From the NCBI GenBank assembly GCA_035578175.1, contig JAQMRL010000001.1:48445553-48509552 (forward strand): 64,000 nucleotides of DNA. Direction: 5' to 3'. A program made the translations under genes and the position numbers. The stretch is from Catonia carolina. Its lineage: Eukaryota > Arthropoda > Insecta > Hemiptera > Achilidae. The notes below the pieces were generated by a model. The model made no database searches and was not told the DNA's origin. It saw nothing but the letters and a program-made list of their open reading frames with translations. Shown piece by piece: positions 46,501 to 55,084 of the stretch. Positions within the stretch are counted from its first letter, which is position 1. Each line of letters starts with the position of its first letter.

Positions 46501-46613
46501 AATATTGAATACAAAACTGTAATAATGAAATTGTGTTCATCAAAATAATACTAACCAGTTTTTTCGATTAGGTAACTGTACCCATCTACTGCTGATGTGA
46601 TTAGTGAAGCCAT
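31540..46613 (-). CDS. ELO-family very-long-chain fatty acid elongase (complete, 7 coding exons)
   Basis: Minus-strand exons, 5' to 3': 46613-46556, 41144-40954, 38500-38423, 36412-36356, 35016-34911, 33143-33007, 31704-31540. All borders are GT..AG, phases agree, and the sum is 792 nt (263 residues, normal for the family). The protein is a membrane ELO elongase: it condenses malonyl-CoA with acyl-CoA in the ER for very-long-chain fatty acids. Landmarks are DPRTRDMFLAGSP (res 20 on), YFVRVLGPKLMENSEPF, the RVVDLLDT version of the KxxELxDT motif ending at 128, VFMVLKKNYNQISFLHIYHH with the HxxHH box at 144-148, NSFVHTVMYCYYLLTAI, and a Lys-rich C-terminal tail (YKKSYNRKK) typical of ER retention. 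A TTTCAG just upstream of the ATG may be the acceptor of a 5' UTR intron. The substrate chain length cannot be told. Confidence 0.93.
32025..32105 (+). repeat. tRNA-derived SINE head
   Basis: TCATTGGTCTAGTGTTCAGG (box A-like), then CCCAGGTTTGATTCGTGGTC (box B-like), close to the element at 1533. It lies in elongase intron 6. Confidence 0.55.
32430..32515 (-). repeat. tRNA-derived SINE head, reverse orientation
   Basis: AGAATCAAACCTGGGACCTT is a box B-like string in reverse, followed by TTAATCACAGCATCACAGAG as reversed box A-like sequence. Confidence 0.45.
33268..34105 (+). repeat. R-family repeat copy 4 (diverged)
   Basis: It begins ATATAGGGAAGGAAAGTACT, keeps the TGGTCTGTGTGTGTGTG run and ends AGAGACTCGTGTGAGTCACA. 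It contains about three ~170-bp internal units rather than two. It lies in elongase intron 5. Confidence 0.65.
34255..34790 (+). pseudogene. Decayed LINE reverse transcriptase fragment (jockey-like)
   Basis: Broken plus-strand frames include FVDDKATLAI (RT catalytic box, YxDD-like), NAVPYTNRAQYLG (the FLG box region) and LVWKEHVKMKKETNKVYK. The order and spacing match the palm-to-thumb part of a jockey-clade reverse transcriptase. A GAT microsatellite expansion (34486-34503) interrupts it. It lies between elongase exons 5 and 6. Confidence 0.55.
35196..35320 (+). repeat. tRNA-like SINE
   Basis: GGTGGGTCTTAAGGTAAAGT and, about 60 bases on, GGTTCCTGGTTCAAATCCTA (box B). The long insert between the boxes recalls a long-variable-arm tRNA. 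It lies in elongase intron 4. Confidence 0.45.
35700..36190 (+). repeat. SINE head plus dispersed tail sequence
   Basis: A tRNA-like head (GGCACAGTAGTTAATGTGCT ... CCAGGGTCAATGCTCGGGGT) is followed by a body with GGTGGTTTACCGTTGCCTTC and ATTCATTACTCTCAGAGGAG. The body recurs in diverged form at 27710-27870. Confidence 0.45.
37130..37215 (-). repeat. tRNA-like SINE head, possible
   Basis: GTGTAGCACATGGGTTAATG is box A-like, and the following 80 bases include a reversed SINE-type string (CACACTAACCACTCTGCAAC). Orientation is uncertain. Confidence 0.3.
37430..37525 (+). repeat. tRNA-like SINE head
   Basis: GAACAGCAGTAATGTATTAA, ACCAGACTGCAAGGTGGAAG and CCTGATTCTCAGCTAGGATC form a diverged version of the SINE at 37640. 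Confidence 0.4.
37640..37735 (+). repeat. tRNA-derived SINE head (well preserved)
   Basis: CCGTAGTGTAGTGGTTAGCA is a good box A, reminiscent of tRNA-Val, and TCCTGGGTTAGATTCCCATC a good box B. The acceptor stem does not pair, so it is a SINE and not a tRNA gene. It lies just upstream of the Penelope 3' remnant. Confidence 0.6.
37811..38375 (+). mobile_element. Penelope-like element 3' remnant (GIY-YIG domain and 3' end)
   Basis: The plus strand, with one frameshift or stop, encodes YIGMTTHNFYTRFKEHEREH, then YAKHVKVSGHNFGK, EEDLYILDKCTFMI and a Lys/Ile-rich tail. This is the GIY-YIG endonuclease domain (YIG motif, Arg in TRFKEH, His in KHVKVSGHNF) that Penelope elements carry after their reverse transcriptase. 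About 180 bases past the frame lies a hammerhead-like motif, then GGTAAGGTGATAAATTTCAT and GGCAGGATGCATC, the same terminus found in the palindromes. The reverse transcriptase is missing (5' truncation). It sits antisense in elongase intron 3. Confidence 0.75.
38216..38262 (+). ncRNA. Hammerhead-ribozyme-like motif, Penelope 3' end
   Basis: CTGAAGA replaces CTGATGA (position 7 is variable in hammerheads), then an extra A, stem II GGTGGTACCACC, AAAAC for GAAAC, loop ACTC and GTA. Stem I is only about 3 bp. It is in the position expected for the ribozyme of a Penelope terminal repeat. Confidence 0.5.
39290..39592 (+). pseudogene. Decayed LINE fragment related to the element at 55.1-56.4 kb
   Basis: Read on the plus strand, the DNA parallels 55815-56095: TGTAGTAAAATATCATTTGG, ATTAAATGATAAAAAATTG, GTGTGGGGTAATTCT, TTTTTAAAATTGAGAAAAAA and ACCTAACCTCATGCAGACCA all have close partners there. 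It is a short decayed copy of the same jockey/CR1-like LINE. It lies in elongase intron 2. Confidence 0.65.
39927..40820. repeat. AT-rich element bounded by TGCA hairpins (unclassified)
   Basis: A perfect hairpin CTGTTGCATTTTTGCAACAG lies at 39946-39965 and GTTGCAAAAATGCAAC at 40801-40816, about 850 bp apart. In between, ACTGGCACCAT / ATGGTGCCAGT form an 11-bp stem at 40098-40141. No coding is supported. A TTAA at 39926 precedes it, but a matching right border is not clear. Confidence 0.3.
41268..41957 (+). pseudogene. RTE-like LINE, C-terminal part of reverse transcriptase ORF
   Basis: One plus-strand frame reads LRISREKTEYLWF, VRRVKCFKYLGSCL (FLG-type box), ALLYGSETW, MLRWMQG and GRPRRRWRDAVADDLREKGL, ending RNSDP* at 41957. 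Two stops interrupt it near 41531 and 41540. It is followed by a (GAA)n tail, typical of RTE-type 3' ends. The 5' part with the endonuclease and catalytic RT core is missing. It sits in elongase intron 1, antisense to the gene. Its relatively high GC suggests a recent insertion. Confidence 0.75.
42743..43270 (-). pseudogene. LINE C-terminal ORF fragment, minus strand
   Basis: The minus strand encodes EITSRIGQARQATQTLNSIL, IYHSIVQSILLYGSETWELT, LIWLGHTQRM, RWPKRMLNWDPPGRRRRGRP and ends around WMNRERWQMG. It is an uninterrupted 3' part of a LINE ORF related to, but distinct from, the one at 41.3-41.9 kb. Catalytic domains are absent. Confidence 0.7.
43355..43550 (+). pseudogene. Short RTE-like LINE 3' end with GAT tail
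   Basis: VGRPRRRWTDQIRGDLLTKG, then VYQDRDRWRHIVHSNPTRPA and GRIPR*, followed by ATGATGATGATG. This is a severely 5'-truncated insertion with its microsatellite tail. Confidence 0.65.
43773..44709. repeat. Fold-back element in elongase intron 1
   Basis: GGCTAAAGCCAGGATAATGG at the left returns inverted at the right (CCATTATCCTGGCTTTAGC). The arms of about 160 bp include CGGTTAAACCTAGGTTT-like and GTAGGATTGG-like blocks. The loop is AT-rich and non-coding. Confidence 0.65.
45185..45383 (+). pseudogene. LINE 3' fragment related to the one at 42.7-43.3 kb
   Basis: WVMAQRMENERWPKKIINWN, PPGCRRCNRALKLW and SWTDRCDIWNGQR parallel RDERWPKRMLNWDPPGRRRR in the 42.7-kb fragment. One stop interrupts it. 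It is itself split by the insertion at 45400-45778. Confidence 0.55.
45400..45778. mobile_element. GC-rich 379-bp insertion with 16-bp target duplication
   Basis: The identical 16-mer TGTCTCTTGCTAGAGA stands at 45384-45399 and 45779-45794, directly flanking a segment much richer in GC than its surroundings. A 14-18 bp duplication points to target-primed (LINE-driven) insertion. No poly(A) tail or clear tRNA-like head is seen; GGCCGAGGAGTG near the right end is faintly box A-like. The source is not identified. Confidence 0.6.
45950..46103 (+). repeat. 34-bp AT minisatellite, four copies plus partial
   Basis: CATAAATATTTATTATGTAT followed by TAATATTTAATATT repeats exactly at 45950, 45984, 46018 and 46052, with a partial fifth from 46086. 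The copies are essentially identical, indicating recent expansion. Confidence 0.9.
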
Positions 46614-47605
46614 CTTATTACACTCACAAACTGAAACATGAAAGCAAAATATTACAAACAGATTCTGTTTTTATTCGGATATCTAGCAGAGTACACTTTC
46701 ACGATCTATAGATCTGTTCACTTTTATAAAAACATGAAATGGAATGGAAAGAGGAGGCTCTCATTGAAGCATTTACAGATTTACAAAATTTTTGAAAGGT
46801 AATTAAAGTTTGTTGATGTTACTTTTTGCTGACTATTCAAAAAAGTCCGTATGTCTAACTGGATTACCATTTATTTATGTAGCAGTATGTCTTGTCAGGA
46901 AGATGATTTTTTTAAAAACCAAATACTGTTTATAACAGATTTACTTCAGATCTAATTTGCCTTCATCTTTGTCACATACTGTGTTAGGAAGCTAAACAAA
47001 CTTTAACAACAATTCAGTTCTCTGCAATTTTTAAATAAAAATTTACAACTGTGATATTCTCCACTTAGAAAAAAAACACTTATAAACAATTTTCTTTATG
47101 GAAAGAAAACATTCTTTATGGGTATCGTAAAAAAATGTATGCAAGAGAAAACGTTGTTTAATTTTAAAAACAAAAAGTATTTCACTTAACCTCTTCATTG
47201 ATTTTTCAAAAACATTACAAGAAAATTTTAAATATTAACACCGTCTTCAAGGTGGTTTTACTTTAGAACCTGACAAGCAGTGTTTCGGTAGTTCTGTTGT
47301 TCTGTACTTCTGAAATTTCTGTTATTTTATTTTACTCATATTAATCAAATTTTTGAACATAAAAAAATTCACTCAGTTTTAAAATTCTGTTACTTATAAT
47401 TTTACCTTTTTAATGGTGAATCGTACTGAATGAAATGTGCCACATGAACTATGGAATCCACGAACAGTGGTACTAGGAGAAGGGAAACTGAAACAGAGAA
47501 TGAAGGCACCTGCCTGTCTGTTGCTATTATACTCAATTTACAAGTACTATTCTAGTTAAAAAGCATTGGTTCATATGTTTGAACAAGAATATTATTTAAA
47601 CCTAA
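46614..47605. other. Upstream region of the elongase gene
   Basis: It should contain the elongase 5' UTR and promoter (minus strand reading from about 47 kb downward). No TATA box, gene or recognisable transposon is evident. Confidence 0.4.
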
Positions 47606-48614
47606 TAACAGGTGTTTTATTAAGGACGCAACCTTGATTATAAGAAGATAGAAGTAATACATCGGTAAATTTTCTGTCCCCCAATCGGTATGTCGGCAAC
47701 AGTGTACTCAAGGCCAACTACCTAAGACAGTTAAAATGTTCCAGTCAAGCATTAGTGTGGTGACAGCAGTCGTTTCATTATATTGTGTCAGCAATGGTTT
47801 TTTTCCAAGGAAGAACGCGTGTTTATTGTAGAGACTTACATAGCGAGTAAATCTTACATCATAGCTTACTCATCAAAAGCATGAGGATTTGTTGCACTCC
47901 ATATTCTACAGCTCTGACTATTCACATAGCCATTTAAATCAAACCAAGCCTCATCACTAAAATAAAAATGATCCAACAATTGAATACCATTTTCTTCAAC
48001 CAAAGATCGAAACCACCGACAATATTGTAATCGTTTCTGATGGTCTGTAGCTTTCAATTCATGAGATACGCCAATGTGATAAGGATGCAAATGTAACTTT
48101 TTCGCAGCTCTGAAAACAGTAGTTAATGTTAGTCCAGCTTGCGATGATAATCTTCTAAGCAATTTTTTAGGTGATTGAGTCAAACGATTTTTCACATCTT
48201 CCAGAACTTCCGCGGTTAACTTTGTTGGCTGGCGAGGTGGTTTCTCATCGAGTACACTCCCAGTTCTACCGAATTTACTTATCAAACGCAATATTGACGA
48301 CGATTTATTTGGAATGGCAGAACGGGGAAATTTCAACTGAAACTTATCTTGCACAGATTTGTAAGATTTACTTGTTATGTAAGTCTCTACAATAAACACG
48401 CGTTCTTCCTTGAAATAAACTATTGTTGACATTATATAGCGAAACGCCTGCTGTCACCACACTAATGTTTGGCTGGAACATTTTAACTGTCTTAGGTAGT
48501 TGGCCTTGAGTACACTGTTGCCAACATACCAATTGGGGGACAGAAAATTTACCAAAGTATTACTTCTATCTTCTTATAATCAGGGTTGCATCCTTAATAA
48601 AACACCCGTTAGCT
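47606..48614 (-). mobile_element. Tc1/mariner-superfamily element with truncated transposase and long inverted ends
   Basis: Minus-strand frame 48432-47866 encodes 188 residues of an insect IS630/Tc1-type transposase: MSTIVYFKEERVFIVETYIT, a paired HTH region with RRLSSQAGLT, and the first catalytic Asp context DHFYFSDEAWFDLNGYV. It ends at HAFDE*, without the rest of the DDE domain. The ends (GGTGTTTTATTAAGG) are inverted repeats of about 200 bp. The left end also contains an inverted copy of the transposase start (plus-strand 47793 on: MVFSKEERVFIVETY), so the element is a fold-back whose left end duplicates its own 5' end. The truncated protein should be inactive as a transposase. Confidence 0.7.
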
Positions 48615-48849
48615 AATAACTAGAACTATAAATAAAAGGAAACGTGCTGAAAAATATAATGTTCATAGATTATAATACTGTGATACAAGCATATCTGTAC
48701 GCAAGTGAGTGACTTAGAATGACTGGAAATGCTCGACTGTAAGAAGCAGAGAAATTTGAAAGATCCGGTGCAAGATAATGGGCTTGAAGATAGTAGACGA
48801 ACATTATAGGTTATGATAATAGGTTATTATAGGTTATGATATGAGAAGA

Positions 48850-49190
48850 AATGTACAAGGAAAATGAACGATGAGAAAAAGAAGATAAAATTATACCAAC
48901 ACCTGTTTAGTATGGATAACAACCGGTTAAGACAACAAATTTTTAAAACACTAAATAACAGAATTAAAGTGTCGGATAAATGGTTTAAAGAAGTCGAAAA
49001 AGAACCGGAATAAACCAAGAAAACTTAATGCACCGAACCAAATTCAGACAACTAGTTACAGACTTTAAGGGCCTCCATGATGAGCAAAAACAGAACTCTG
49101 GGTGGATAGAAGACAGGAGAAAAGCCTACAGTGTGCGAACGCTGACAATATGGGCTGCAAAAAGAGCTTCCAGAAACATCTAATTAATTA
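48850..49190 (+). pseudogene. LINE C-terminal fragment
   Basis: Plus-strand frames HLFSMDNNRLRQQIFKTLNN, DKWFKEVEKEPE* and, after a frameshift, FRQLVTDFKGLHDEQKQNSG then WIEDRRKAYSVRTLTIWAAK. This matches the usual C-terminal tail of insect LINE reverse transcriptase ORFs (R..R..QIF...WFKEV...FR..V.DFKG). Confidence 0.55.
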
Positions 49191-49952
49191 CCTCAGGTGG
49201 TCTAAAATTGGCCCAACATGAGAAAAAAAAGTAAATAATTATTTGACATGACAATATCTTAAAAATGAGTAGAAATGACAATAAAAACAAAAACATTTAA
49301 TTTTTCCCCAAATGTCTTATGAAAATACGTTATATGAAGATCATGATGCTATTAAAATAGAATCTGTAAAATTTGATACAATTAAAAATTTATTTTTATA
49401 GGAAAACGTAGTGAAGTAATGTATAATGATGAAAATTATAGCAACTTTAAAGTTAAGCAATTCAACTTAATCAACTTAATTCAACTTAATTAAACTTAAT
49501 GAGTGTACTTCCTTTACACTCATTGTGTACATTTTTGTACGAGTTTAAAAGATAAAGGTGTCAGAGGCAGTTGACCTCTACAACTAGTATTAATACGGAA
49601 TTACAACAGGAAAAGGTGTTTTCATATGTCAAGGCTATTTGTTACAGTTTAATGCATTCAAAATTAATCTATTTTTAATTCTAACTGAATCAAGTGTATT
49701 TCCTTATGCAAGTGCATGTCAATTTTGGGAAGCCTTGGCAACATCAACTTTAAATCACATGTTTTACATTATCTTCAGAATAGTTTCACTATCTATTTAC
49801 AGTACATCGAACAAATATAAAAGCTTGTGATGTAACGACCCAACAGCACCTTACTATCCAAACTAAAGATACTAACTCTGATACTCTATTTAAAGAATAA
49901 TGATCCTACATCTACATTCTATTATTTAAAAAAAAAATAATAAGTAAAACAA

Positions 49953-50319
49953 TAAAGTATCTTTGTTTTATTATTTAAGATACAACTTGTACGTCTAATA
50001 TGAGTAGGCCTAACAGGATTGTGAAATAAACTTGCCCAATTTTTAACATTATAATCATTATTAGGAATTATCAATGTTTACATCAATAGTATAAATCATA
50101 AAAGAACTGTGACTTGACTCATATAATCGACATAAGAGAAAAGATCCAATTAATTATGCACACAAATACAAGCTTACTGATCTAGTTCAATGTTTTGGAA
50201 AACAGTAGTACAATTTGCTTCGCCAAATGAATCGACAAAGCTTGTATATTTGTCCAACCGACTATACAGTAGCTATTATTTAGTACTCCAATGCTTACAT
50301 AAAGTGAATGTAAAATATA
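49953..50319 (+). repeat. Segment A, outer left copy
   Basis: This 367-bp block (TAAAGTATCTTTGTTTTATT ... GTGAATGTAAAATATA) is repeated in direct orientation and equal length at 51261-51627, with a few percent divergence. It ends exactly at the TA next to mariner element 1. Confidence 0.75.
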
Positions 50320-51260
50320 CGAGTTGTGGCTATTAAATAATGAGACTGATGTTGTAAAAAATTTTATTTTAATTTTATACTTAATATACTTATTGTCACC
50401 TTCAATATACACTCCTTCTCTATCCCTACAACGCTCCATGCGAATTTTCCGTTGTTGGAAACAGTGCTGGAAGTCATCTTCTGTCAGCTCCTTCAGGACA
50501 CATGCCGCTTTCTCTTTTACAGCTTCCACAGTCAAATCTTGTCCCTTTTAATGCAGATTTCACCTTAGGGAACAGGCAGAAGTTACATGGTGCAAGATCT
50601 GGTGAATAAGGTGGAAGTTCTAACACTGAGATGCTGTACTTGGCTGGTAACCTCTTGACAGATAACGCGGAATGAGCTGGCGCATTGTCTTGGTGGAGAA
50701 CCCATGATTTATCCTTCCACATTTCAGAGCGTTTTTTCCTTACTCTTGGACGTAGTTTAGAAAGTACTTCAAGGTAGTAATATTGATTAAATTGTTTGAC
50801 TTTCAGGAACCCAGTGAAGGTACGCAATCCCATGGTTTTAAAAAAATCAATCATCATTGCTTTAAATTTTGACTTGCTCATTCGAGCTTTTTTGGCTCTC
50901 GGTGAAGTTCGGCTCTTCCAATGCATTGATTGGCGCTTCATTTTTGGATCATAAGTAAAAAACCATGTTTCATCACATGTTATTATCGTTTTCAAAAAAT
51001 TTGGATCATTTCCAATTGTGTACAAAGTGTCAGTACAAACATTTTTGTGATCTTCACTTCAAACATTTTTGAGCGGCATGTGTCCTGAAGGAGCTGACAG
51101 AAGATGACTTCCAGCACCGTTTCCAACAATGGAAAATTCACATGGAGCGTTGTAGGGATAGAGAAGGAGTGAATATTGAAGGTGACAATAAGTGATTACG
51201 TTTAAAATAAAAATAAAATGTTTTACAACATCAGTCTCGTTCTTTACCAGCCACACTTCG
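50320..51260 (-). mobile_element. Fold-back mariner element 1
   Basis: Terminal repeats CGAGTTGTGGCTATTAAATA and TTTACCAGCCACACTTCG are flanked by TA. Minus-strand coding (about 51060 to 50400) gives a mariner transposase lacking its N-terminus: CLKEDHKNVC region, ITCDETWFFTYDPK (first Asp), VLHQDNAPAHSALS (second Asp), YSPDLAPCNFCLFPK. The third catalytic Asp expected at D34 is Asn in this copy, and a frameshift follows near 50535. The right 200 bp instead carry an inverted second copy of the transposase C-terminus on the plus strand (LKELTEDDFQHRFQQWKIHM). Both ends are therefore the mariner 3' end. It is incapable of making transposase. Confidence 0.75.
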
Positions 51261-52016
51261 TAAAGTATCTTTGTTCTATTATTTAAGATACGACTTGTAC
51301 ATCTAATATGAGTAGCCCTAGCAGGATGGTGAAACAAACTTGCCCAATTTATAACATTATAATCATTATTAGGATTTATCAATGTTTACATCAAAAGTAT
51401 AAATCATATAAGAAATATGACTTGACTCACATAATCTACATAAGAGAAAAGATCAAATTAATTACGCACACAAATACAAGCTTACTGATCAAGTTCAAAG
51501 TTTTGGAAAACATTAGTACAATTTGCATCGCCAAATGAATCGAAAAAGCTTGTATATTCGTCGCACCGACTATACAGTAGCTATTATTTAGTACTCCAAT
51601 GCTTAAATACAGTGAATGTAAAATATATAAGGAATAAATATTGAAACCATTCTGAATATACATGTAAAATGTGTTACAGTAAAGCTGGCTCACTTGGTGA
51701 ACATATTTTCAATCGTTTTCATCTGCGAATGCCATATCCTCAGAGGACCTTGGCAATGATCATGACCCATTTTATCTTACTTGATGAAGGCTGAAAAAAG
51801 CCTGTAGTGAAACAAGTCCATAATCTCACTTTTTTATACCTTTTTACTACTTCATCCAAAGCATTAAATCTTTCCACGTTTGGCAGAGCTCAGAATCTTT
51901 ATTTCTTCATTCTTTTTAATATTTGTTTGTTTGTTACAAGGTACATCCATTCGACTGAGCATTTGTCAACAGCATTACATTTTAAAAGCATCGAAGTCCC
52001 TAGTAATGTTAGTATA
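51261..52016 (+). repeat. Inner segment A'-B between two mariners
   Basis: A' (51261-51627) repeats the outer A; B (51628-52016) repeats the outer B' at 52947. Its two borders fall exactly at the TA of mariner 1's right end and mariner 2's left end. B contains GGCTGAAAAAAGCCTGTAGTGAAAC, a short hairpin; otherwise no coding is supported. Confidence 0.7.
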
Positions 52017-52946
52017 CGAGGTGTGGCTATTAAATAACAAGACTGACGGTGTAAAAACTTTTATTTTAATTTTATACGAAATCACTTATTATCACCTTCA
52101 TTATACACTCCTTCTCTATCCCTACAATGCTCCTTGCAAATTTTCCATTGTTGGAAACAGTGCTGGAAGTCATCTTCTGTCAGCCCCTTCAGGGCACGTG
52201 TCGCTTTCTCTTTTACAGCTTCCACAGACTCAAATCTTGTCCCTTTTAATGCAGATTTTACCTTAGGGCACAGGTAGAAGTCACATGGTGCAAGATCTGG
52301 TGAATAAGGTGGATGTTCTAACACTGAGATACTGTACTTGGCTAGGAACCTCTTGACAGATAACGTGGAATGAACTGGCGCATTGTCTTGGTGGAGAACC
52401 CATGATTTATCCTTCCACATTTCGGGGCGTTTTTTCCTTACTCTTTGACGTAGTTTAGAAAGTACCTCAAGGTAGTAATATTGATTAATTGTTTCATCTT
52501 CAGGAACCCAGTGAAGGTACACAATCCCATGGAAATAAAAAAAACAATCATCATTGCTTTAAATTTTGACTTGCTCATTCGAGCTTTTTTTTGGCTCTCG
52601 ATGAAGTTCAGCTCTTCCAGTGCATGGATTGGTGCTTCGTTTTTGGATCATAAGTAAAAAACCACGTTTCATCACATGTTATTATCTTCTACATGTTCCC
52701 TAAGGTGAAATCTGCATTAAAAGGGACAAGATTTGAGTTTGTGGAAGCTGTAAAAGAGAAAGCGGCATGTGTCCTGAAGGAGCTGACAGAAGATGACTTC
52801 CAGCACTGTTTCCAATAATGGAAAATTTGTATGGAGCGTTGTAGGGATAGAGAAGGAGTGTATATTGAAGGTGACAATAAGTGATTATGTATAAAATAAA
52901 TATAAAATTTTTTAGGTCAGTCTCTTTATTTAATAGCCACACCTCG
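52017..52946 (-). mobile_element. Fold-back mariner element 2
   Basis: Ends CGAGGTGTGGCTATTAAATA and AATAGCCACACCTCG form good terminal repeats with TA on both sides. Minus-strand transposase runs from ITCDETWFFTYDPKTKHQSM through VLHQDNAPVHSTLS and YSPDLAPCDFYLCPK (third Asp present here) to the C-terminus, with internal breaks near 52530-52640. From about 52690 an inverted copy of the C-terminal ~220 bp follows on the plus strand (FPKVKSALKGTRFE ... GVYIEGDNK*). The junction differs from that in element 1, so the two fold-backs arose separately. Confidence 0.75.
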
Positions 52947-53418
52947 TATATAAAGAGTAAATAGTGAAAACATTCTGAATATACATGTAAAATGTGTTAC
53001 AGTAAAGCTGGCTCACTTGGTGAACATATTTTCAATCGTTTTCATCTGCGAATGTCATATCCTCAGAGGACATTGGTAATGATCATGACCCATTTTATCT
53101 TACTCGATGAAGGCTGGAAAAAGCCTGTAGTGAAACCAGTCCATAATATCACTTTTTTAATACCTTTTTACTACTTTATCCACAGCATTAAATCTTTCCT
53201 CGTTTGACAGAGCTCAGAATCTTTGTTTCTTCACTCTTTCCAAAATTTTTTTGTTTGTTACAAGGTATATCATATAAGGTTATATCCAAGGTATATCCTA
53301 TAAGTTTATGTTACAAGGTATATCCTATTAAGCGTTATTATAAGGTACATCCAGTCGACTGAGCATTTTTCAATAGCATTACATTTTAAAAGCGTCCAAG
53401 TGCCTAGTAATGTTAGTA
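52947..53418 (+). repeat. Segment B', outer right copy
   Basis: It repeats B (51628-52016) in direct orientation, up to the shared CTAGTAATGTTAGTA end. It is about 85 bp longer because ACAAGGTATATCCTAT-type units have been duplicated at 53260-53345. Confidence 0.7.
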
Positions 53419-55084
53419 TATATATGTTAATAACATTAGGATCCATAACTAAACTCAATAATATAGTAATGAGACCACAATGTCAAATGAATCGTGTTGT
53501 GGTTGTAAGATCCAACGATACATTGAACAATCTTTATCCTTTAACCTAATTTTGGTGTCCTGCATCTGTTCCAGATTTTTATATAAAAGTGTTCAAATTT
53601 TTATTGCCACATCATAAGATAATTTAAACTTATTATTCTTAAAGAAACCTGAACAATGTAAATCTTATTCAGAAATTTGAGCGCCTCTGCGAATTTGACG
53701 CTTTGTAGCATCGGACCTCCATCGAAACTAAAGAAAATGTAAACATCTCATGGAATTTTCAAATTTATAAAAATAAAATTAGCAATCTGAAATAACTACA
53801 GATTATAGAAAACATGTAAAAATCTTACAAATTACAAACTTACCTAATTTGCGACAATTAAGTAATTAATTAAAGTTGAGAACCCACATTATAAAATTAA
53901 TTTACTATAAATACAATATGTAAAAATTAACACTGACACTACAAAAACAGTAGTACATTACAAAATGCAAAATTATAATCACTCTAGGTGCACTATTTCT
54001 TCATTTGAAAAGCAACCTATTGTTTTGCCAATAATTTTTAAATAATGTAAACTCATGTCATTACTTCTCATTTATTAATTAATCACTGATTAATTTAAAC
54101 ATTAACAATGAACACATATTCAAATTTCATTTAAATGAATTCTAATAATTTGCATTATAGTAGGTAACAGTTCATACTCCTGTACGGTACAATGCACGTG
54201 CATATCCCAAAGACAAACAACTGGATTTGTATTAATTAATAAAATTTATGCACTTCATAAACATTACTGGTATTTCACAATCCAGTACTGTTTAGATTAT
54301 TACCTATAGATTAAAAATCTTCATTGGGAGACTTTCAAATGAACATAATTGTTAGAATGTTTTTTTTTAACCATGATCTTCCTACGCATGTAACAAATTT
54401 ACTACTATTATTAAATTACTAGCTAAAGTACCCGTTCTTCGAAGAGTTTCCTTGGTGCCGTGGATGGTCGGTTGGGGTACCGAGTTCGATCCCTGTCAGG
54501 TCTGATATTCTTTAACTATTCATTGTTATCTATCGCAACGCATTATTATTTATTAAAAAAATAAAATTAAACGTAAAATCAAAGCGAGATCTTGGTATTT
54601 TTAAATTAAGATATGCAGCGCTTTATTATTTTCATAATAAATGAAAGGTAAATCACAAATCTGTGAGATTTACTCACACAAATCTGTGTGTATAATGTAA
54701 CTGTAGGAAATTTAATTATTCGCTACAGAGCAATAAAAAAATTACTGTTATGATCCCGTTAAATGAAAAGGTAAATCACAATAGGAACACTCCACAATGG
54801 TGACCACTATTAAAAAGACCGATTCATTTTTGAGAATGTGACCGAGAAAAGGTGTATAGGGTACTGGTGGAATGGGTATGTAGGTAACTGACTCAACGAA
54901 TACAGGTTTTACCGGTGCGTAGGCCTGTGTTTATTGTTCTGTTTATTTTGTATGTTAATATTCTTCTAAAAATATTGTTTTTTTTTAAATTGGTAATATC
55001 TCAATTATTATGCATGAAAATGAAAAACTTTACATAATAAAACTTATTCGTCTTTAAACGATTCGTAATTTCAATTATATAACA
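53419..55084. other. Intergenic AT-rich DNA
   Basis: No gene is seen. A tRNA-like SINE string (GGTGCCGTGGATGGTCGGTT ... GGGTACCGAGTTCGATCCCT) is at about 54452-54510. The rest is unique-looking AT-rich sequence. Confidence 0.4.
54445..54515 (+). repeat. tRNA-like SINE head
   Basis: Box A-like GTGCCGTGGATGGTCGG and a strong box B-like GAGTTCGATCCCTGTCAGGT within 70 bases. Stem pairing is poor, so it is not called a tRNA gene. Confidence 0.4.

Noticed and set aside
51780..51830. Hammerhead-like string in segment B: TTGATGA, hairpin AGGCT..AGCCT, then GTAGTGAAAC and AAGTCC
   Set aside because: An extra T in the first core string and five extra bases before GAAAC break the required core geometry; B' shows the same, so it is not called a ribozyme.
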